Assembly: GCA_022321325.1 (NCBI GenBank)
Contig: JAKOEO010000005.1
Location: 1-38,111, forward strand
Length of the DNA: 38,111 nucleotides
DNA from: Candidatus Magnetominusculus sp. LBB02
GTDB taxonomy: Bacteria > Nitrospirota > Thermodesulfovibrionia > Thermodesulfovibrionales > Magnetobacteriaceae
Direction: 5' to 3'
Part shown: piece after piece, positions 22,886 through 30,343 of the stretch
How the letters are laid out: every line of letters starts with the position of its first letter
Numbering within the stretch: the first letter of the stretch is position 1
The notes under the pieces: model-generated
Told to the model about the DNA's origin: nothing
Database searches by the model: none
Seen by the model: the letters and a program-made list of their open reading frames with translations, nothing else
Position numbers and translations under genes: made by a program

Positions 22886-24583
22886 ATGAATAACGATATT
22901 GATTTCAGGACAGAGGCACAGGTACTCATAGACCGCAACATTACAAGCCCCGATGCGGTGAGGTTTGTCTCTGCAAGCCCCGACGGCGGCCATGTACATG
23001 TTACATGGGGCGATTTTTATGCTTACTCATCGAAGGCGGCCATGTATCTGTCATCTTTGGGCGTTGGAAAAGACACGAAGGTAGCAGTGTATGCGAAAAA
23101 CCGCTTGCAGTGGCCGTTTTGTCTTATGGCAATTCACTCATGCCGCGGTGTTTTTGTCCCCGTGTACCACTCTAACACGCCGCCGGAGGTTGAATATATT
23201 CTCACGCACTCAGACTCTGAGATTGTCATAACAGAGCGGGACATGCTGCCCACTATGCGCAAAATATCAGACCGCCTGCCGCTTCTAAGAAAGATTATTC
23301 TAATGGACACGGCAGATGACCTGACACAGGACACTGAGGATTTTAAGGCGCTGAAAGAGAAAATTATCTTTATGGACGAGGTATATGAAGCGGGCAGAAG
23401 GCGGCTTTCAGACGCCCCGGACGGTTTTGCACGCCTTGCCGCAAAGATATCCAAAGACGACGTATCTACGATATTATATACCTCCGGCACTACCGGCGCC
23501 CCCAAGGGCGTTGTCCTGACCTATGAAAACCTCTTTGTTAACGCCGGCGACTGGATAGATGTGCTTAGTCCCTTGATTCCAGAGACTAAGGTAGACCTGC
23601 TCTGGCTGCCAATGTCTCATATATTTGGCTGGGGCGAACTTGGCCTTGGCAATACGCTTGGCTTTACGACGTATTTCACCACGCCCTTGGCAGCCCTTTC
23701 CGATATGCCTGCTGTGAGGCCGACAATATTTATAAGCGTACCGGCCTATTGGGAAAAACTATATCTGACTGCTAAGGCGCACTCTTCTGACAGCGGGCAA
23801 CAGATTGCCAAACTAAGAGAACTTACCGGCGGGCGGCTGGGGTTTTGCCTTTCCGGGGGGGCCGGTCTCAAGCGCGAAATAAAGGAGTTTTTCTATAGCG
23901 CCGGTCTCCTGCTTGTCGAGGGCTACGGCCTTACCGAGTGTTCGCCTACTCTGACGATGAACAAAAAGGATGACTTTGATTTTGACTCTGTCGGCAAACC
24001 CTTCCCGCGCGTCAGGCTGAGGCTTGCCGATGACGGCGAGATATTGGCTAAAGGGTTGAATATTTTCAGGCAATACTATAAAGACCCCGCCTCGACAAAT
24101 GAGGCATTTGACGCAGACGGCTGGTTTAAGACCGGAGACCTCGGTGAGTTTACAGAGAGGGGATTTCTCAGGATAAAGGGCAGAAAGAAGGAGATTATAG
24201 TAACATCAGGGGGGAAGAACATCTCGCCGCAGCTTATCGAAATGCGCTTTAAGGACGACCCATATATCGAACACATCGTCGTCTATGGCGACGAAAGGAA
24301 ATACCTTACGGCCCTTATAACCCTAAAGCCAGACGCCGTGGCGGCACACATAAAATTAACCGACCTTTCAGAACTTGCCTCAGATGAGAGCGTATCAGCC
24401 CTCATCCAAAGCCGCATAGATGAGGTAAATAAAGACCTTGCCTCGTTTGAGACTATAAAGAAATTTTATATATACGGCGGGCGGCTTACGCCTGAGGGCG
24501 GCTTTCTTACCCCGTCTTTAAAGCTGCGAAGAAAGGCGATTTATGAGGCATTCAAGGACAAACTGGACGCGCTTTACAGTTGA
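22886..24583 (+). CDS. Long-chain acyl-CoA synthetase (AMP-forming)
   Basis: A 565-residue ANL-superfamily ligase that activates a fatty acid to acyl-AMP and then acyl-CoA. The phosphate-binding loop YTSGTTGAPKG is at 198-208. The middle motif is GYGLTECSP, and the hinge and C-terminal domain show WFKTGDLGEF and KGRKKEIIVTSGGKN. It resembles the FadD15 type, which acts on long chains; the exact chain length cannot be read. The start codon has no Shine-Dalgarno; TATAGT ends 7 nt before the ATG, suggesting a leaderless mRNA. It stands alone, divergent from rpmB and convergent with the next gene. Confidence 0.93.
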   Translation: MNNDIDFRTEAQVLIDRNITSPDAVRFVSASPDGGHVHVTWGDFYAYSSKAAMYLSSLGVGKDTKVAVYAKNRLQWPFCLMAIHSCRGVFVPVYHSNTPPEVEYILTHSDSEIVITERDMLPTMRKISDRLPLLRKIILMDTADDLTQDTEDFKALKEKIIFMDEVYEAGRRRLSDAPDGFARLAAKISKDDVSTILYTSGTTGAPKGVVLTYENLFVNAGDWIDVLSPLIPETKVDLLWLPMSHIFGWGELGLGNTLGFTTYFTTPLAALSDMPAVRPTIFISVPAYWEKLYLTAKAHSSDSGQQIAKLRELTGGRLGFCLSGGAGLKREIKEFFYSAGLLLVEGYGLTECSPTLTMNKKDDFDFDSVGKPFPRVRLRLADDGEILAKGLNIFRQYYKDPASTNEAFDADGWFKTGDLGEFTERGFLRIKGRKKEIIVTSGGKNISPQLIEMRFKDDPYIEHIVVYGDERKYLTALITLKPDAVAAHIKLTDLSELASDESVSALIQSRIDEVNKDLASFETIKKFYIYGGRLTPEGGFLTPSLKLRRKAIYEAFKDKLDALYS

Positions 24584-24626
24584 CGGCAAGTAGTTTGTCC
24601 CGCAAAATCTTTTTTTAAATAAACGT

Positions 24627-26126
24627 TCAGCCGGTTTTTAACCCCGGCAGTTCAACCGGCAGGCGTCCTGAGTAGTTCAGCTGTCCCTTCAGACATTTTA
24701 ATACGGCGGCGGCGGACTGTTTCGACGCCTCGTATGCGGCTATCAGAAGGTCGGCCTCCTTAAAATGGCTTAGCAGGTATGGACTGCCAAATGATATCAC
24801 GGCAGAACGTCCCGCCTTTGACAGCAGCGCCCTGACTGCGTCTATTTCGGCCTGAGGAATCCCTGAGCTTCCCTTCCACGCCGAGATGTTCGTATATATG
24901 GCCACTACAAGCGTCCGCCCATCAGGCGCGGCGTCCCGTTCATACAGACTTATATGATTTGTAAAATATTTGATAAGACAGTTGCCACAGTGGAATTTCT
25001 CCTCGCCGGCCTCTATCAAAAGCGTCTCTGAGGGGGTTGGGATAAACGGCCGACCGCTGCCCTTTACCAATGTGATTGACTTCTCTGTTATCCTTTCAGA
25101 CAGCGATACATAGTCTGAATCATGATAAATTCCCTGATTTAGCGGTGAACTGGCGGTATGGTTGAGCTTTTGCCTTGCTTTAGATACCCTTTGATAAGAG
25201 GCATTTACGCAGTTGGCGTCAAGTTTGCCGCTTCTGAGACAGTCATCGAGGGCATTGACAGTCTCATCTGCGTCTGTTGGATGAAGGAGAATGTCCGCCC
25301 CGGCGTTTATACATTTTGCGGCTACATCTTCGATATCCTTAATCGCGTCCATATTCAGTGCGTCAGTGAGGATTAAGCCGTCAAAGGAAAGTTCGTCTCT
25401 CAACAGCCCCGTCAGTATTTTTTTAGACAGGCTTGCCGGTGTGCTGTCAATTGCCGGAATCGCTATGTGGGCGGCCATAATGCTTGAGACCCCGGCCTTT
25501 ACGGCCTCTGCAAATGGTATAAAGTCAGACTCTCTGAGCGCCGCCTCGGTTTTTCCTATCACCGGCAGGGCTATGTGCGAGTCTGTCTCAGTGTCTCCGT
25601 GCCCGGGAAAGTGTTTGGCACAGCTTATCAGACCTGCGGCCTCATTTGTCTCTATATATATTCTTCCAAAATTTGACACCACGGCCGGGTCTGACGAAAA
25701 TGCCCTCGTGCAAATAATCGGATTATAAGGGTTGATGTTCACATCGAGGACAGGGGTAAGCGGCATGTTGATTCCAATGTCTTTTGACTCCTCTGCAATC
25801 GCGGTTATTGCGGCTTTATACAACATGATATCTTCAGGCAGTTCCATATTAATCGCCGCCGCCATAGCCATTTGGCATGGGAAATGAGTCGTCCCCTCAA
25901 TCTGCTGTCCAACGCCGCGTTCTATGTCGGATGCGATAAAAAGCCTTTGTAGAGACAACCCCTGCAATTCCTCGATAAAGGGCTTAATCTCTTCCCGTGC
26001 GCCGCCGAATAAAATAAAACCTCCAATGCCATGCCCTACTAAATCTATAATTGACCTGCGGTAAGATGCACAGCTGATACTAAAGCCATCAAGCCTGTTC
26101 ATAATCAACTGGTACAGTGGCTGCAT
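24627..26126 (-). CDS. nagZ: Beta-N-acetylhexosaminidase, glycoside hydrolase family 3 (NagZ type)
   Basis: A GH3 enzyme that removes N-acetylglucosamine from cell-wall fragments during peptidoglycan recycling. CAKHFPGHGDTETDSH carries the substrate-binding Lys-His and the Asp/His general-acid loop of the NagZ branch; LILTDALNMDA carries the nucleophile Asp. A C-terminal extension of about 200 residues beyond the barrel is longer than the ~340-residue E. coli protein and similar to the two-domain Gram-positive forms. No signal peptide is clear, so it is probably cytoplasmic. The frame can be extended to 26237, but that part overlaps an inverted repeat and has no ribosome-binding site. ATG 26147, 26126 and 26102 are the alternatives. 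Confidence 0.85.
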   Translation of the reverse strand: MQPLYQLIMNRLDGFSISCASYRRSIIDLVGHGIGGFILFGGAREEIKPFIEELQGLSLQRLFIASDIERGVGQQIEGTTHFPCQMAMAAAINMELPEDIMLYKAAITAIAEESKDIGINMPLTPVLDVNINPYNPIICTRAFSSDPAVVSNFGRIYIETNEAAGLISCAKHFPGHGDTETDSHIALPVIGKTEAALRESDFIPFAEAVKAGVSSIMAAHIAIPAIDSTPASLSKKILTGLLRDELSFDGLILTDALNMDAIKDIEDVAAKCINAGADILLHPTDADETVNALDDCLRSGKLDANCVNASYQRVSKARQKLNHTASSPLNQGIYHDSDYVSLSERITEKSITLVKGSGRPFIPTPSETLLIEAGEEKFHCGNCLIKYFTNHISLYERDAAPDGRTLVVAIYTNISAWKGSSGIPQAEIDAVRALLSKAGRSAVISFGSPYLLSHFKEADLLIAAYEASKQSAAAVLKCLKGQLNYSGRLPVELPGLKTG

Positions 26127-26200
26127 AAAAATCCCGGCGGTTTGCATAGTCAGGAAGTTTATCAAAAAATACACGTTCGTTACAACATTTTTTCCGTGTT

Positions 26201-26308
26201 GGGAAAGATTTTCCCGTAAAAATGGATATTTTTTCATATCTGGGACAAAGAGGAGCTGAAAAGAAATAAATTCTGGCCGGAAGATGTTCGATTTCTCGTC
26301 GAAAGAAC
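26201..26308 (+). promoter_or_regulatory. Candidate enhancer sites for the sigma-54 promoter
   Basis: Two inverted repeats lie upstream of the -24/-12 element. One is GGGAAA-GAT-TTTCCC at 26201-26215, about 115 bp before it. The other is imperfect, at 26286-26308 (GTTC..TTTC and GAAAGAAC arms). Sigma-54 promoters need an activator bound roughly 80-150 bp upstream, so the first is well placed. The activator is not in the window. Confidence 0.4.
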
Positions 26309-26322
26309 TGCTCTACTTGTGC

Positions 26323-26339
26323 TGGCACGCTAATTGCAT
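26323..26339 (+). promoter_or_regulatory. Sigma-54 (RpoN) promoter
   Basis: TGGCAC at 26323-26328 and TTGCAT at 26334-26339, five bases apart, match the -24/-12 consensus exactly, with the invariant GG and GC ten bases apart. Transcription would begin near 26351, about 60 nt before the small gene at 26412. Confidence 0.85.
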
Positions 26340-26411
26340 TAACAATGACAGTTGAGCTGAGGTTGAGCTAAATCAACGAAGGCAAAACACACTGAATTAA
26401 GGAGGTGTACG

Positions 26412-26609
26412 TTGAATGCTAAAGAGGTAGTGGTGATGAAAGGCTCCCGTCCGCTGGACTTATTGGACGAAGACGAGCAGATATCAACCATAATACACGC
26501 GCTTAGACAGCATGGCAAGATAGATTTGCCAATGAACGAACAATTTGAAGAAAAAATCAAGGCAATCAGAAAACTTGCAAGCGAAATCAAGCTGCCCTAC
26601 TACACATAA
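26412..26609 (+). CDS. Small sigma-54-driven protein of unknown function
   Basis: A 65-residue protein I do not recognise. It starts with TTG, 6 nt after a strong GGAGG; ATG at codon 9 is the alternative. The N-terminal part reads KEVVVMKGSRPLDLLDEDEQ. The rest is predicted to be two helices (ISTIIHALRQHGKIDLP and NEQFEEKIKAIRKLASEIKLP) ending PYYT. There is no Cys, no signal peptide and no membrane segment, so it should be a soluble cytoplasmic protein. A perfect sigma-54 promoter and a strong terminator enclose it as a single-gene unit, a good sign that it is real and specifically regulated. Confidence 0.8.
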   Translation: MNAKEVVVMKGSRPLDLLDEDEQISTIIHALRQHGKIDLPMNEQFEEKIKAIRKLASEIKLPYYT

Positions 26610-26635
26610 AGTACTCCTATAATATCCCCCCCCAC

Positions 26636-26681
26636 GGCTGCCAAAATGCCGACTCGCTTTTTGGCAGCCCTCCTCTTTTTT
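26636..26681 (+). terminator. Intrinsic terminator after the small gene
   Basis: GGCTGCCAAAA and TTTTTGGCAGCC form an 11-bp stem around an 11-nt loop, followed by a pyrimidine run ending in six Ts. On the minus strand the stem is followed by GGGGGG rather than Ts, so it mainly serves the plus-strand small gene. trpC ends on the other strand at 26739. Confidence 0.85.
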
Positions 26682-26738
26682 CACATGATTAAATCTACAA
26701 GGTTCTTGCGGCCGGGTCGTTGTGAAATGTTTAGCGCG

Positions 26739-27518
26739 TCATCGCAGCAACAGATTAATTGTACCTGCAATATCTCTGGACTTCATTATAGAAGTGCCGA
26801 CTAAAACGGCGTCAACGTCGGCTTCCTCAAGCATGATGCAGTCATTGCGGGTCTTAATCCCGCTTTCGCTCACGATTATTTTGTTATCGGGAATCTCTTT
26901 CGCCAGGGCATAAGTCGTATTGAGGTCTATTTTCATATTAGTTAAATCGCGGTTGTTAATCCCGATAATAGAGCAGTTGAGTTTCAGAGCCATATCCAGT
27001 TCCTTCAGATTATGCACCTCAAAAAGCACATGCAATGAGTGGTCAGCGGCAATGGACATCAGTCTGTATGCCTGTTCTTTGGGCAGAGCCGCGGCAATCA
27101 GCAATACGGCGTCGGCCCTGGCTGCAAGGGACTCATATATTTGATATTCGTCAAATATGAAATCCTTTCTAAGCACCGGGCATGTCAGAAATCCCTTTGC
27201 CGAGTCAATGTAGGCCAGATGTCCTCTGAAAAAGTCTTCCTCAGTAAGAATGGAAACGGCGTCAACGCGGCATTGTTCATAAGTTTGCGCTATTTCTTTC
27301 AGGTCAAAATCGCTGCGGATAATACCCTCTGACGGGGAGGCGTGTTTAATCTCTGCGATTAGCTTAATAGAATCGCCCTCGGCGCGTCTTATTGATGAGG
27401 CAAAATCTCTTGGTGCGGCCAGAGCCGCCGCCTCTTTAATCTTGCTTAGCGGAACTACCTTTTTCCGCTCGAGCAGCCGCTCTGCCTTCTTTGCGATGAT
27501 TTTATCAAGTATTGTCAT
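26739..27518 (-). CDS. trpC: Indole-3-glycerol phosphate synthase
   Basis: A 259-residue TIM-barrel enzyme that closes the indole ring in tryptophan synthesis. Hallmarks are LIAEIKHASPSEG (Glu56, Lys58), VLRKDFIFDEYQIYE, the ALLIAA-like strand, GINNRDL and VSESGI. Length is normal. No other trp gene is in the window, so it is detached from the usual operon. The ATG lacks a clear ribosome-binding site, and interleaved inverted repeats lie just upstream (27526-27604). Confidence 0.96.
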   Translation of the reverse strand: MTILDKIIAKKAERLLERKKVVPLSKIKEAAALAAPRDFASSIRRAEGDSIKLIAEIKHASPSEGIIRSDFDLKEIAQTYEQCRVDAVSILTEEDFFRGHLAYIDSAKGFLTCPVLRKDFIFDEYQIYESLAARADAVLLIAAALPKEQAYRLMSIAADHSLHVLFEVHNLKELDMALKLNCSIIGINNRDLTNMKIDLNTTYALAKEIPDNKIIVSESGIKTRNDCIMLEEADVDAVLVGTSIMKSRDIAGTINLLLR

Positions 27519-27525
27519 GTGGCCG

Positions 27526-27604
27526 GTCTGTCAGGATGGGGTGCGGTTATTGGTTGCAGCGTATGCGATTAAGCCTACGTCTGACAGACGACAACCACAC
27601 CCCA
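27526..27604 (-). promoter_or_regulatory. Interleaved inverted repeats upstream of trpC
   Basis: Two pairs of arms cross each other. Pair A is 27593-27604 with 27537-27548 (12 bp, one G-U wobble in the minus-strand RNA). Pair B is 27581-27589 with 27526-27534 (GTCTGTCAG, 9 bp, perfect). The order A-B-A'-B' gives either two exclusive hairpins or an H-type pseudoknot ending 8 nt before the trpC ATG. Arm B also lies in a small palindrome (27578-27590). Confidence 0.5.
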
Positions 27605-27622
27605 ACTTCAGAAGCGCGATGG

Positions 27623-27937
27623 CTATTTATTAGCAGGTACCGGAGCCACAGGGGCCGCCGCAGGTGACGCCGAAGGTGCCGGAGCTGCCGGTGTTGCCTC
27701 AGGAGCCGCTGCCGGTGACGCCGCAGGCGCTGCCGGTGATGCCGAAGGTGCCGGTGATGCCTCAGGAGCTGCTGCCGGTGACGCCGCAGGCGCTGCCGCC
27801 GGTGTTGCCTCAGGCGTAGGGGCCGCAGTGGCTGCCGGTGTTGCCGTAGGGGCTGGTGCAGGGGCAGGCGCTGGTTTACATGCTGCAAATGACATCACAA
27901 GCGCCGCGATAAGTGCAAAATACAATAGGTGCTTCAT
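27623..27937 (-). CDS. Ala/Pro-rich lipoprotein
   Basis: A 104-residue protein with a lipoprotein signal: MKHLL, a hydrophobic stretch, then SFAAC with the lipidated Cys20. The mature part consists almost wholly of Ala, Pro, Ser, Thr and Glu in repeated ATPAA / ASPAAAPEA units, with no globular domain. Such chains are flexible and usually span or decorate the envelope. Function is unknown. GGAGG lies 8 nt before the ATG. It precedes trpC on the same strand by 104 bp. Confidence 0.8.
   Translation of the reverse strand: MKHLLYFALIAALVMSFAACKPAPAPAPAPTATPAATAAPTPEATPAAAPAASPAAAPEASPAPSASPAAPAASPAAAPEATPAAPAPSASPAAAPVAPVPANK
27642..27876. repeat. Low-complexity GC-rich tandem repeats
   Basis: Imperfect short repeats of the type GCCGGTGATGCC / GCCGGTGTTGCC encode the Ala/Pro tract of the lipoprotein. 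Units such as GACGCCGCAGGCGCTGCCG occur more than once, so copy number may vary by slippage. Confidence 0.75.
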
Positions 27938-28037
27938 TCTTTACATCCTCCTTCTTTCTTTTTTACAATCCCTTCTATAAAAGGTATTGTAATATAGCAT
28001 ATGAGTCAGATAATATACCAGCATTAAATTAAGGTTG

Positions 28038-28652
28038 ATGGCGAAAAAATCATACAGGCGGTTATCAATGCCTCTGAGCAGTGACGGTTATGGTCTCGTA
28101 TTAAATAGCGATAGGACAGATGCGGCATTATTAATAAACGCTATAGGGCTTGCCGCGGCTATGCCGCACATGTCAGACATTAGAGAGATGGCAAGGCGGC
28201 TGCAAGTGAAAATTGCTCTGGCTGACCCAATCATTAAGCCAGGCAACGACAAGGTCTGTCCAAATTGTCAGGCTGTGTGCTGCGTCAACAAGTTTGGATG
28301 TTATGATGTTGGAGATGTTATTTACATAGCGCTGTTAGGTTATCTGGATGAGCAGTCGCTGCCTTGGAGCAATAATGAACTGGCCGGTCTTCCATGCAAA
28401 TACCTGCTGCCAACTGGTTGCGCGCTCTTGCGGCAGTTACGGCCGTTTCGCTGCAACTGGTTTTTCTGTACCCCTATTATCGAATACATGGAAAGCGGCG
28501 GTAAAAGGGCGTATAGGGCATTTAACAGGCTCTTTCAGGAAATTATCACATTAAGAAAAGAGATGCTGGATGAGTTTTCAGCGTCTGCCTTGTCACTATC
28601 CGGTGAAGATGAGCTTAGGCAGCCGCCATATTCATATCATATCAGTCCATAA
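28038..28652 (+). CDS. Cysteine-cluster protein, YkgJ-like (putative metal-binding)
   Basis: About 204 residues with two Cys clusters: KVCPNCQAVCCVNKFGC and, after a spacer, LPCKYLLPTGCALL followed by RPFRCNWFFC. This order resembles the YkgJ/UPF0153 family, thought to bind zinc or an iron-sulfur cluster; no reaction is known. Ten or so cysteines in a cytoplasmic protein support a metal role. I prefer ATG 28038, four nt after AAGG, to the TTG at 28035. The 3' end overlaps the end of the receiver gene on the other strand by 16 bp. Confidence 0.72.
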   Translation: MAKKSYRRLSMPLSSDGYGLVLNSDRTDAALLINAIGLAAAMPHMSDIREMARRLQVKIALADPIIKPGNDKVCPNCQAVCCVNKFGCYDVGDVIYIALLGYLDEQSLPWSNNELAGLPCKYLLPTGCALLRQLRPFRCNWFFCTPIIEYMESGGKRAYRAFNRLFQEIITLRKEMLDEFSASALSLSGEDELRQPPYSYHISP

Positions 28653-29026
28653 TCGCTGAGCAATGACAGAAGTTTCTTTGTATCGATGGGTTTAACAAGA
28701 TAATCTGTACAGCCGCCGTTGTAGTAGGCCTCGATGATGTCCTTAGGAGAGTCCATCGCCGTGGTCATGATTATCTTGGCCTGAGGGTATCTCTTTGCGC
28801 GGGCTTCCTCTTCTCTCATGGCCTTCAGAGCCTCCATGCCGTCTAAAAGGGGCATCATGATATCCAGGCAGACAAGGTCATATGGCTCTTCGTTGTTTAA
28901 TGCCATGGTAAAGGCGTCAAGCGCCTCTTTGCCGTTTACCGCAACATCGCATTTGCCATATGGGGACAGCAGTTTTTGGAGCAGTCTGCGCGATGTATTA
29001 TCGTCTTCGGCTACTAATATTTTCAT
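28637..29026 (-). CDS. CheY-like response-regulator receiver
   Basis: A stand-alone receiver of about 129 residues. The acidic pair at the end of the first strand (AEDDNTS), the phosphoacceptor Asp in VCLDIMMPLLDG, the TTAM switch threonine and the Lys in DYLVKPID are all present. There is no output domain, so it must signal through a partner protein. ATG 29026 has AAGGAG 8 nt upstream; the GTG at 29035 would leave no spacing. It starts one base after the stop of the membrane-protein gene, so the two are probably made together. Confidence 0.93.
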   Translation of the reverse strand: MKILVAEDDNTSRRLLQKLLSPYGKCDVAVNGKEALDAFTMALNNEEPYDLVCLDIMMPLLDGMEALKAMREEEARAKRYPQAKIIMTTAMDSPKDIIEAYYNGGCTDYLVKPIDTKKLLSLLSDYGLI

Positions 29027-29027
29027 T

Positions 29028-29603
29028 TTACTCACTCCTTTGCGTCGTTAACCGATATGTATTTTTTCCCTCGAACTCGTTTGCGTCATCCAAAACTGAA
29101 TTTTGAGATTTCACTGTCTGAGTTTTGGCACGGTGTAGAGCCACCTCATATCCCAGCGCCATTGTGACTATCTCGGATGCCTGCGAGCGGATAGTCCGAT
29201 ATGCCGACTTTATTTCCACCTTATGTGCAAAACATGGCCAAAGTAAGACTATCAATACAGTGGGAATAACAAAATCCTGTGTTTTGTGCGGCACAATGCC
29301 CTTTATTGTGTCCATAACGCAGTTATACGCAAACTTAAGGATAAAGACAACAATTCCCGCAACGAATATGCCTGACGTAAGGGCCCACAGGATGAATGAC
29401 AGCGCCGAGCGGGCGCTGATGCCCTGCTCATCGCCCTGTCTTAGCTTATGGACAAATTTCAAACACTCTACCTCAGCGCAATCAACGCCCCAAAGGCAAT
29501 ACAGCCAGTACCCCGCCAATAAGAGCCATACGTAAAACATAGAGCGCACCAGCACAAACCTGCGTTCATACAAATAGTGCAGAGGGTTGAAAGGTTTAGC
29601 CAT
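29028..29603 (-). CDS. Membrane protein of unknown function
   Basis: About 191 residues with three likely membrane segments: MFYVWLLLAGYWLYCLWG, ALSFILWALTSGIFVAGIVVFIL and FVIPTVLIVLLWPCFA. A charged C-terminal tail of about 65 residues follows. I do not recognise a family. A TTG at 29627 would add eight residues; ATG 29603 looks more natural. It is translationally linked to the receiver downstream, so a role in sensing or as the receiver's partner is possible but unproven. Confidence 0.65.
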   Translation of the reverse strand: MAKPFNPLHYLYERRFVLVRSMFYVWLLLAGYWLYCLWGVDCAEVECLKFVHKLRQGDEQGISARSALSFILWALTSGIFVAGIVVFILKFAYNCVMDTIKGIVPHKTQDFVIPTVLIVLLWPCFAHKVEIKSAYRTIRSQASEIVTMALGYEVALHRAKTQTVKSQNSVLDDANEFEGKNTYRLTTQRSE

Positions 29604-29774
29604 TAGCCCGCCTGATGCCGCCCCCAAAATACATTATAAACGCGCAACCAAAACACAGGACTATTATAATACATTGTACTAAATAAATACTATTGCAAAA
29701 CCCAAATTCCTATATCGGAGCTTGGGTGTATACCCGACATTGACAGAATAATTTTAATGTGATAGTGTAAAAGC

Positions 29775-30218
29775 ATGAGCGTAATAACAATACCTCGTTC
29801 GATAAGAGAACGACTTGGCGATGAGGCCAGCGAAGCATTTGCAACGCTTATCAACGACGTAGACATAGGGGCAAGGAAAGACGCCATCGCTATAGCGGAG
29901 GAGCGCTTTGAACGACGGCTTGTCGAGGAAAACAGCAAACTACGGCTTGAGATTCGGACTGAGATAGGCAAACTCAACGACCGCATATCATTTGAGATAG
30001 GCAAACTCAACGAGCGCATATCATTTGAGATAGGCAATGTCAACGAACGCATATCATTTGAGATAAGCAAAGTCAACGAACGCATATCAGAGGAATCAGG
30101 CAAACTTCGTGTTGATATAGAACGCACCGGCAAAGAAAACATCAAGTGGATGTTCCTCTTCTGGATAGGCCAGATAGCCGCTATGGCCGCCATTATTAAA
30201 TTTTTGTTAGTTAAATAA
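29775..30218 (+). CDS. Coiled-coil protein with C-terminal membrane anchor
   Basis: A 147-residue protein starting MSVITIPRSIRERLGDEASE. From about residue 65 it holds four 11-residue repeats (LNERISFEIGK and variants), a hendecad pattern that forms a long straight coiled coil. A single membrane segment near the C-terminus (WMFLFWIGQIAAMAAIIKFLL) anchors it. It resembles a family of short coiled-coil membrane proteins, often annotated DUF1640-like, seen in many thermophiles and Nitrospirota; I recall this only in general. No Shine-Dalgarno precedes the ATG, and GATAGT ends 8 nt upstream, suggesting a leaderless mRNA. A longer frame on the other strand is a shadow. Confidence 0.8.
   Translation: MSVITIPRSIRERLGDEASEAFATLINDVDIGARKDAIAIAEERFERRLVEENSKLRLEIRTEIGKLNDRISFEIGKLNERISFEIGNVNERISFEISKVNERISEESGKLRVDIERTGKENIKWMFLFWIGQIAAMAAIIKFLLVK
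29967..30098 (+). repeat. Four tandem 33-bp repeats
   Basis: Units at 29967-29999, 30000-30032, 30033-30065 and 30066-30098 share the core AACGAxCGCATATCA. The first two are nearly identical and the last most diverged. Each unit encodes one 11-residue coiled-coil repeat, so unit gain or loss keeps both frame and coil register. Confidence 0.9.
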
Positions 30219-30343
30219 CTCTCCAACTTCCCCTTACAGATAAATAGGGCAGCCAGGCCCTGGTCATGTTTAGAGCTGACCAAGGTCTTTTGACCTCCCG
30301 ATTCAGTTCGCTTCTCATCTCTAATGGACAATCTGGGATAATT

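Noticed and set aside
26127-26237. N-terminal extension of the NagZ frame
   Set aside because: No ribosome-binding site, no family similarity, and it contains the inverted repeat that suits the divergent sigma-54 promoter.
27547-27888. 113-residue His/Arg/Leu-rich frame over the lipoprotein gene
   Set aside because: Frame shadow of the Ala/Pro repeats. The lipoprotein frame has a signal peptide and ribosome-binding site; this one has neither.
29690-30331. 213-residue Ser-rich frame opposite the coiled-coil gene
   Set aside because: Longer than the real gene but its repeats (RSLTLPISND type) mirror the 33-bp units. The plus frame has a coherent coiled coil and membrane anchor.
30219-30343. 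Terminator between the coiled-coil and glycosylase genes
   Set aside because: Only a small AGGTC/GACCT hairpin is present, with no T-tract, so it cannot be supported.
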